DNA from: [Zimmermannella] bifida NBRC 103089
GTDB taxonomy: Bacteria > Actinomycetota > Actinomycetes > Actinomycetales > Microbacteriaceae
Length of the DNA stretch: 64,000 nt
Assembly (NCBI RefSeq): GCF_001570925.1
Contig: NZ_BCSP01000003.1
Coordinates: 1-64,000 of the forward strand
Direction: 5' to 3'
Positions 58,864-64,000 of this stretch are shown one piece after another (within the stretch, counting starts at the first letter, position 1; each line of letters begins with the position of its first letter). The notes under the pieces are model-generated. The model did no database searches, had not been told where the DNA came from, and saw nothing but the letters and a program-made list of their open reading frames with translations. A program made the translations under genes and the position numbers.

Positions 58864-59582
58864 TGGAAAGCCTCCGACTTGCATGTATTGATTCGGCGGC
58901 GGAACCGCTGTTCGGGCTGAGCCCGGACGGCGGGGCCACGCGGCCCGGGTATGAGCCCGAAGCCGCCGCTCTGGTCGCGGCCAAGCTCGGGCGCGACATC
59001 GAGTGGGTCATCCTGCCGTGGGAAGACATGATTCCAGCAGTCCAGCGCGGGGATGCGGATGCGGTTTGGTGCGGACAGGGCATCATCCCATCGCGGCAGG
59101 AGCAGGTAGCGTTCACTCGCCCATATGCCGTGTTCAACGAATCCGTACTCGTGCGCGCCGGTGACCCGGCGCGTTCCCCGGAGGACCTCGCCGGATACCG
59201 GGTAGCGGCGATCGAAGCCAGCGCAAATATGCGGCTCGCTGAAACGTTCCCCGGAGTCCAAGTCGTACCGTTCGGCGCATCCGATGATGTGTTCGGCGAC
59301 ATGATTGCGGCCGTTCGCGACGGCAGCGTCGACGCAATGGTTGATGACGACGTCGTGACGGTGCCGCTTGGCGACGAACCTGAGTTCGACATTGCGTTCA
59401 CCGCCCCAACCGAGAACCCGTGGGGAATTGGGGTCGCGAAAACGAACCCCGAGTTACTCGCACAACTGGATGCAGCGCTCGCGGACGTCATCGACAGCGG
59501 TGAACTGCAAGAAGTTTGGGGGCGCTGGATGCCTGACCTGCCGTATCCAGCGGAAGCTTTGAGAAAGGGGCGACCATCATGA
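58863..59582 (+). CDS. Type-2 periplasmic-binding-fold protein without signal peptide
   Basis: 239 residues from ATG 58863, whose A is shared with the GS-like stop (TAATG). The two-lobe pattern of family 3 solute-binding proteins is clear (LRLACIDSAAEPLFG, GYEPEAAALVAAKLG, DADAVWCGQGIIPSRQEQVAFTRPYAV, LAGYRVAAIEASANM, DAMVDDDVVT, PWGIGVAKTNPELLAQLDAALADVI). There is no signal peptide, lipobox or transport partner, so the protein is predicted to be cytoplasmic. It could be an enzyme of the same fold (as cyclohexadienyl dehydratases are) or an intracellular binding or allosteric protein. Its last four bases overlap the next gene. Confidence 0.82.
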   Translation: MESLRLACIDSAAEPLFGLSPDGGATRPGYEPEAAALVAAKLGRDIEWVILPWEDMIPAVQRGDADAVWCGQGIIPSRQEQVAFTRPYAVFNESVLVRAGDPARSPEDLAGYRVAAIEASANMRLAETFPGVQVVPFGASDDVFGDMIAAVRDGSVDAMVDDDVVTVPLGDEPEFDIAFTAPTENPWGIGVAKTNPELLAQLDAALADVIDSGELQEVWGRWMPDLPYPAEALRKGRPS

Positions 59583-61159
59583 CACAGCACGAGGGAGCGC
59601 GGCGGCCAATTATTGCGGTCCCCGCGATGCAGTCGGCAAAGGTTAACGGCCTGAGGTTTTCTGGAGCCGTCGTCGCGAGCGCCGTCATCGACGCCGTGGT
59701 TCGTGCCGGTGGAGAACCAGTGATCATTGCGCCGAATGCTGGTGCCACAATCTGGCATCACGTTGATGGATTGGTTTTGCCCGGCGGATCGGATATCGAC
59801 CCGGCACGTTATGGGCAGGCCGCCGACGAGACCTACGCCGGGACCGACTTCGCCGGCCAAGACGATGCGGACGCACGCGCCATCCGACAAGCGGAAGAAC
59901 TCGGGCTGCCGGCCTTGCTAATCTGCCGCGGCATGCAGCTGTGGAACGTCGAGCGCGGCGGTGACATGGTGCAGCACTGGCAAACGCCGGACCTTGGTCA
60001 TGTGGGTACTGTTCACGACGTCACCCTTGCCGCCGATTCGCTCGCGGCACGAGTGCTCGGCGACCTGGGCACTCGTGAAACGGATGCGCAGGGTAACGAC
60101 CTCGTGCGCATCCAGGTCTCGAGCTACCACCACCAGGCCGTAGGCCGCATCGGCGGCGGTCTGACGGTAACCGGCGTCGCGCCTGACGGCGCGGTCGAGG
60201 CGCTCGAGGACGCGAGCAAACGCATCCTTGCCGTTCAGTGGCACCCCGAAGACCGGGCGCACGAACTGGAAGTCGATCAGCGGTGCTTTGACTGGATTGT
60301 TGCCGAGGCACGTGAGCGGATGCGCGCTCGCGAAAGTGGCAGCGCGGTAGTCCCGAACAAGACGCCGCCGCCGCCGCTGCTTACCAAGGAAGAAGTCATG
60401 CAGTCGGCCGTGGCAGATGGTGACGTGCATATCGCCGTTGTTGCGCAACTCAACCTGAGCGACCAGAACTGGGAGACGTATGAGCTCATCAAGCGTTTCA
60501 CTACCGTGACGGTCGAGACATTGCGCAGTCTGGGAGCGACTGTCTCATTGGTTGACGTGACTGACGATGCAACACCGAACTACGAGGCGATCGCTCAAGC
60601 CGATGGTGTTTGTATGCTCGGCGGCGGCGACGTCGATGGCGCACTGTACGGTTACGATGGCCCGGTCGCCAACGAGTACGGGAAAGATCCGCGTAGCGAC
60701 GAGCGACAGCTCCGCATGTTGCGAACTGCGATCTCGCAGGATCAAGTCATGCTGGCGATTTGTCGCAGTTCACAGTTGCTCAATGTCGCGTGCGGTGGGA
60801 CGCTCATTCCGGACCTCGAGCCGGCTGATCTCCATCGCGTGACGGATGGGACCGGAATGTTCCATGATGAGGAAATTTCCCTGGTTGCGGGCACACGCGT
60901 ACACGAGGTGTTTGCACGTGAGCGTCTGACCGTCCGAAGTGGGCATCACCAGGCCGTCGCCGTGCCCGGTGTGGGCCTGCAAATTGCCGCACGCGCGGAC
61001 GACGGTGTTATTGAAGCGGTTGAACGTATCGACAACACCTGGATCGTGGGTGTGCAATGGCATCCGGAGGATGACGACGGTGCGGCTGCCGACCGGTTGG
61101 CGATGTTCAATGCATTCGTCTCGCAAGCCCGGGCTAAGCGCGCCCTGCGAGCGGCATGA
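59579..61159 (+). CDS. Tandem-fused class I amidotransferase (peptidase C26, PuuD-like)
   Basis: 526 residues containing two complete gamma-glutamyl hydrolase domains. Domain 1 (about 1-255): Cys116 in LLICRGMQ, His222 and Glu224 in QWHPED. Domain 2 (about 280-526): Cys395 in MLAICRSSQ, His495 and Glu497 in QWHPED. Both also carry a HHQAV loop (184-188 and 456-460). A Pro-rich linker separates them. PuuD hydrolyses gamma-glutamyl-GABA in putrescine breakdown; here the job would be cleaving a gamma-glutamyl amide made by the GS-like enzyme. Fused double-domain forms are unusual. ATG overlaps the previous gene (ATGA). Confidence 0.9.
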   Translation: MTQHEGARRPIIAVPAMQSAKVNGLRFSGAVVASAVIDAVVRAGGEPVIIAPNAGATIWHHVDGLVLPGGSDIDPARYGQAADETYAGTDFAGQDDADARAIRQAEELGLPALLICRGMQLWNVERGGDMVQHWQTPDLGHVGTVHDVTLAADSLAARVLGDLGTRETDAQGNDLVRIQVSSYHHQAVGRIGGGLTVTGVAPDGAVEALEDASKRILAVQWHPEDRAHELEVDQRCFDWIVAEARERMRARESGSAVVPNKTPPPPLLTKEEVMQSAVADGDVHIAVVAQLNLSDQNWETYELIKRFTTVTVETLRSLGATVSLVDVTDDATPNYEAIAQADGVCMLGGGDVDGALYGYDGPVANEYGKDPRSDERQLRMLRTAISQDQVMLAICRSSQLLNVACGGTLIPDLEPADLHRVTDGTGMFHDEEISLVAGTRVHEVFARERLTVRSGHHQAVAVPGVGLQIAARADDGVIEAVERIDNTWIVGVQWHPEDDDGAAADRLAMFNAFVSQARAKRALRAA

Positions 61160-61236
61160 TGTCTCAGGTGGCTGGGGGATCGCGCTGCTCCGCAAATCTG
61201 AGGCACCACTCACCGGTCGCTAGGTTGAACACCGTC

Positions 61237-61306
61237 AGTGTTTACGGGGCCGGACCGCTTGGCGGGCACTCGGACGTGTTGTCTAGGGTGCCCGCCAGAG
61301 TGTAAA
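61237..61306. terminator. Hairpin between the convergent amidotransferase and Cache genes
   Basis: GGCGGGCAC (61261-61269) pairs with GTGCCCGCC (61288-61296), and an outer GTTTAC/GTAAAC pair extends it. The stem overlaps the 3' end of the Cache-protein gene. It has no T-tract and could serve both strands. Confidence 0.5.
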
Positions 61307-61987
61307 CGTCGGCTGCATCGTTGGTAGCGGCTTGGCAATGAGGCCGGAACTCGAATCAATCTTTGTCCCCGGCAAGAATCTCGCGGAGTTTGCGCACAAT
61401 ATGCGGCCCTCGGGGTGTGCAAGCACGAAGGTGCCGGGAAGCCCTCGTGTCGCCTGGGTAAACCACTGCTGCAACGCATCAACCGTTACGTCTGCTCCGG
61501 CCAGCGCAACCAAGCCGGTTGCATCGTAGTAAGGTGACGTAAGCGTGACGATGAATTCATCAACGCCGGTGTAATCAAAGTACGGGCCGAAGGTGTTTGG
61601 CTGTTTGGTCGAAACCGGCATCGCGTACCAGGGCTGCTGTTTGAAGTCGTAGTATTCCGGACCGCTACCTTCAAACGAGAAGTTGTAGGTCGCAAAGTCC
61701 TCACCATCGCGGATCTGCCACATGATCGATTGCGTGGGGAGTTCTGCTCGGTCGATGTCCAAAATGACGCCTGAACCGTGGACGAGTGGTAGTTCGGTCA
61801 TTAGCGCCCGGGCGCGGGTAAAAATAAGGTCTTGCGTCTCGTCCGAGATCGCTTGAATTTGTCCTGCCTCGTCAATCTTGAGCAGCGTGCTGAGCGCTGC
61901 AGCACTCGTGGCGAGCTCGGCGTGAATTTGGTCCAACTCGGCCGCGATGGCCGGTCCGAGGTCTTGGGCGGTACTTACAGATGGCAT
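61283..61987 (-). CDS. Soluble Cache-domain ligand-sensor protein
   Basis: 234 residues, no signal peptide and no membrane helix. A helical N-terminus (about 1-65) is followed by a single Cache-like sensor fold. The ligand-pocket pattern Y113-x4-Q118-x-W120-Y121, then Y136 and D166, has nearly the same spacing as the dCache amino-acid motif (Y-x4-R-x-W-Y ... Y ... D) but with Gln in place of the Arg that holds the amino-acid carboxylate. Four bases separate it from the GntR stop, so it is co-transcribed with the regulator. A cytosolic Cache protein is rare; these are normally extracellular receptor domains. Confidence 0.75.
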   Translation of the reverse strand: MPSVSTAQDLGPAIAAELDQIHAELATSAAALSTLLKIDEAGQIQAISDETQDLIFTRARALMTELPLVHGSGVILDIDRAELPTQSIMWQIRDGEDFATYNFSFEGSGPEYYDFKQQPWYAMPVSTKQPNTFGPYFDYTGVDEFIVTLTSPYYDATGLVALAGADVTVDALQQWFTQATRGLPGTFVLAHPEGRILCANSARFLPGTKIDSSSGLIAKPLPTMQPTFTLWRAP

Positions 61988-61990
61988 GTC

Positions 61991-62806
61991 CTAACCTTCC
62001 TGATCGTCGTTGATCGAGAGTGTCAGCTTGGTGTCAATGAGGTAATACGTATCGGCACGCAGGCGAGCCGAGGTAATGGCGACGGCGCGTTCGGCGTCCG
62101 GTTGTTCAAGAGCATCAACCAATTGGGTCATTTGGGATGCGGCTTCGGTGTGGCTTCGTTCGCGGTGGAACGGAGCCCACAGCAGCCCAGCGAATTCGAG
62201 CTGAAGCTCAATCTCCAGGGCAAGGATTCGCTTGGATTGGGCGACCACGGCGAGCTCAAGCCAGAACCGGCTATCTGCTCGGGCCCGATCAGCCGCATCC
62301 GCTGCGGTGCGAAATACCTTGACGAGTTGACGCAGCCGTGAGATATCGGTGGAGACGGCGCGGTCGGCAGCGAGTCGCGCGCTGGCGGTGGCCAACGCGA
62401 TGTGGGTGTCGCCGAGGTCGCGCAGGTCGACAACGCTGTAGGAACTCAAATGTTGGATGAGTACGCTGCGGGCAGTTTCCGGGACCGCGACAACGAATGT
62501 GCCACCATTTCGGCCACGACGAGTCTCGACGAGACCCTCCTCCCGCAGCGTTGCCAGCGCATCCCGCAGTGTGGCGGGCGAAACCGAGAACGATTCGGCC
62601 ATCTCATACTCGCTCGGCAGGCGCGTTCCTTCTTGCAGCAGGCCAACCCGAATCGATGACCGGAGTCGGGACGCGATCGCTTCTGCTCGGTCGAACGGTG
62701 GGAGTGAAGCGAACACCGACGCGCCGAGTGCACCTGATGCTGGAGCGAGCGTAATCGGCTCGGTCGCAGGATGGCTCGGTTGCAGGGCCCGGTTTGCCAC
62801 GTCCAT
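61991..62806 (-). CDS. GntR-family (FadR/FCD-type) transcriptional regulator
   Basis: 271 residues from ATG 62806, chosen because GGGAG lies just upstream; the longer open frame to 62917 would translate a His-Arg repeat and is rejected. Winged helix: IASRLRSSIRVGLLQEGTRLPSEYEMAESFSVSPATLRDALATLREEGLVETRRGRNGGTFV. The C-terminal all-helical FCD domain (from about residue 125) is the effector part. Such regulators usually repress catabolic operons until an intermediate binds. Divergent in function from but near the P450 operon; the mycobacterial PipR regulator of pyrrolidine/piperidine use is also GntR-type. Confidence 0.92.
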   Translation of the reverse strand: MDVANRALQPSHPATEPITLAPASGALGASVFASLPPFDRAEAIASRLRSSIRVGLLQEGTRLPSEYEMAESFSVSPATLRDALATLREEGLVETRRGRNGGTFVVAVPETARSVLIQHLSSYSVVDLRDLGDTHIALATASARLAADRAVSTDISRLRQLVKVFRTAADAADRARADSRFWLELAVVAQSKRILALEIELQLEFAGLLWAPFHRERSHTEAASQMTQLVDALEQPDAERAVAITSARLRADTYYLIDTKLTLSINDDQEG

Positions 62807-62816
62807 TCGGCTCCCT

Positions 62817-62862
62817 TGTCTGTGTCTGTGTCTGTGTCTGTGTCTGTGTCTGTGTCTGTGTC
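62817..62862. repeat. Hexanucleotide microsatellite upstream of the GntR regulator
   Basis: Seven perfect tandem copies of TGTGTC (62821-62862) plus a partial copy. On the regulator's strand this is (GACACA)7, starting 11 bases before the start codon, just behind the ribosome binding site, in the 5' leader or promoter. Confidence 0.95.
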
Positions 62863-62892
62863 GCGCTGGCGTGTGTTGGCCATCGTAAGCGA

Positions 62893-62932
62893 AACCGGCA
62901 GGGCGGGATGTATTCACCCCGCCCCGCCGGTT
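62893..62932 (-). terminator. Terminator after permease 3
   Basis: A long stem (62893-62899 with 62926-62932 and 62901-62907 with 62918-62924, one bulge on each side) lies 22 bases after the minus-strand permease stop and separates it from the GntR gene. Confidence 0.8.
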
Positions 62933-62953
62933 ACTGACGTGCGTCGCGTGCTG

Positions 62954-64000
62954 CTATCGCTGCAGCTGCTGCGACTTGCGTGCGTTGACGACCTTCAGCA
63001 GTTCGTCTTCGGCCGTAGGCCCAGGCTTGATTCCGCCGGGGATCCGCAGGAAGAAGACCATACCTACCAGCCACCACAGGCCGAAGATGATCCATGGCTC
63101 TACGGTGAGCGCAGCGGGCATACCTGGCATGTACAGGGTTACGAGGAACGCGGTGATGATGGCCGAAAGGACACCGATCACGACACCGAAGTTGCCGCTA
63201 CCACCGATGCGCAGCGGGCGGTCCATGTTCGGCTCGCGCTTACGCAGGATCACGAACGAGATCGAAACCAGCAGGTAGGCGAGCACGATCATTGGCGAAC
63301 CCGAGTCCACGATCCAGGTCAGTGCCGACTTGCCGAAGAACGGCGCGATCGTGGCGATACCACCGAGCACGAGCAGTGCGTTCACTGGCGTGCCGAAGCG
63401 TGGGTGGAGCTTGCCCAGCCATGCCGGCAGCATGCCTGCGTGTGCGAGCGAGTACAGCAGGCGGGATGCGCCCATCTGCAGCGAGTTCCACGAGGTGACG
63501 ATACCGGCGATACCGGCGGCGACCATGATGTTGCCGAAGACGTTGCTGTTGAACAGTGCAGCCATAGCGTCAGCAGCAGGCAGGGTCGACTCGGCAATAG
63601 CGCTTTCTGGCAGTGCCACCGACACGGTGAGCACGATCATGATGTACCAGAACGCGGCCACGATCACCGAGATGAACGAGAGCCGGCCGGTGGTGCGCGG
63701 CGGCAGGTCGACTTCCTCGGCGGCCTGCGGGATGACGTCGAAGCCGACGAACATGAACGGTACGACTACGAGAACAGCGAAGAATCCGGTCGAGCCATCC
63801 TTGAACAGCGGCTCCATCATTGCGGGGTCGCCGTTGGTGGCGGCACCAAACAGCTGCAGCGCACCGATCGCGAAGAGGAAGATCACAACGAACATCTGGA
63901 AGCTACCGGCGATCTTGACGCCGACGATGTTGATGATCGTAATGATGATGGCCACGAGCGAACCGACGAGTGCCCAGTCAAGGAACACCTCGGAGCCCGA
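62954..64000 (-). CDS. APC-family permease, copy 3 (5' end beyond window)
   Basis: At least 348 residues of the C-terminal part; the frame is open to the window edge. About eight hydrophobic segments and the APC loop FVGFDVIPQAAEEVDLPPRTTGR are visible; MGASRLLYSLAHAGMLPAWLGKLH follows the usual helix 8 position. It differs clearly from the near-identical permeases at 50503 and 54433 and ends with KVVNARKSQQLQR. It probably serves amino acid, GABA or amine uptake in the same pathway, but this is inferred from position. Confidence 0.9.
   Translation of the reverse strand, partial: SGSEVFLDWALVGSLVAIIITIINIVGVKIAGSFQMFVVIFLFAIGALQLFGAATNGDPAMMEPLFKDGSTGFFAVLVVVPFMFVGFDVIPQAAEEVDLPPRTTGRLSFISVIVAAFWYIMIVLTVSVALPESAIAESTLPAADAMAALFNSNVFGNIMVAAGIAGIVTSWNSLQMGASRLLYSLAHAGMLPAWLGKLHPRFGTPVNALLVLGGIATIAPFFGKSALTWIVDSGSPMIVLAYLLVSISFVILRKREPNMDRPLRIGGSGNFGVVIGVLSAIITAFLVTLYMPGMPAALTVEPWIIFGLWWLVGMVFFLRIPGGIKPGPTAEDELLKVVNARKSQQLQR

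Noticed and set aside
62817-62862. CRISPR-like array
   Set aside because: Six-base units without spacers are a microsatellite. I saw no CRISPR array or cas gene in the window.
62807-62917. N-terminal extension of the GntR regulator with a His-Arg repeat
   Set aside because: The repeat is the translated microsatellite; ATG 62806 has a proper ribosome binding site and begins a normal GntR length.

Overview
The window is a 64 kb piece of a high-GC Gram-positive chromosome. GTG and TTG starts are common, GGAG-type ribosome binding sites precede many genes, and FurA-like, Lhr, RpoB/RpoC, EF-Tu and sortase-type proteins all have an actinobacterial look. I infer Micrococcales, probably Microbacteriaceae; the exact genus cannot be read from the sequence alone.

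Layout. (1) 1-15.3 kb is a mixed housekeeping and accessory block: a nei-type DNA glycosylase (cut by the window edge) next to a giant Lhr helicase, a Nudix-like protein, an EVE-domain protein, an ornithine cyclodeaminase-family protein, an L-threonine aldolase, a SprT-like protease, a TPR protein, a spermidine-synthase-like protein, a Fur regulator beside a catalase, a Phd/Doc-like toxin-antitoxin pair with a perfect operator, and an MBL-fold hydrolase. (2) 15.7-23.3 kb is rpoB-rpoC, ending in a strong UUCG-loop terminator. (3) 23.5-25.4 kb holds two unrecognised or weakly recognised genes. (4) 25.4-30.1 kb is the str operon rpsL-rpsG-fusA-tuf. (5) 30.3-38.3 kb, where str and S10 are often close together, holds a sortase-assembled pilus locus (tip or surface protein, isopeptide backbone pilin, small membrane protein, class C sortase) and a Gln/Gly/Tyr-rich membrane protein. 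(6) 38.4-50.2 kb is the S10-spc ribosomal superoperon through secY-adk. It has no rpsN in the usual place and stops at a strong terminator after adk rather than continuing to map-infA.

(7) 50.5-64 kb is the most unusual part: a probable amine-catabolism island. Two near-duplicate APC permeases surround a divergently arranged redox pair (flavodoxin and adrenodoxin-reductase-like flavoprotein, minus strand). The second permease leads a tightly coupled plus-strand operon: permease, cytochrome P450, glutamine-synthetase-like ligase, signal-peptide-less type-2 periplasmic-binding-fold protein, and a tandem-fused class I glutamine amidotransferase (peptidase C26) with two intact catalytic Cys/His/Glu sets. 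Convergent to it are a soluble Cache-domain protein whose ligand motif looks like the amino-acid motif with the carboxylate-binding Arg replaced by Gln, a GntR/FCD regulator with a seven-copy hexanucleotide microsatellite just upstream, and a third APC permease running off the window.

My reading is that imported amine is oxidised by a flavodoxin-fed P450 and handled through gamma-glutamyl intermediates, with gamma-glutamyl ligase and hydrolase activities, under control of an intracellular amine sensor and a GntR repressor. The P450 + GS-like + GntR part has precedent in mycobacterial pyrrolidine/piperidine/morpholine utilisation, and the GS-like + amidotransferase-like + oxygenase logic has precedent in aniline dioxygenase systems. 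I know of no precedent for the full combination seen here. All functional assignments rest on motif recognition by eye; no database search was run.
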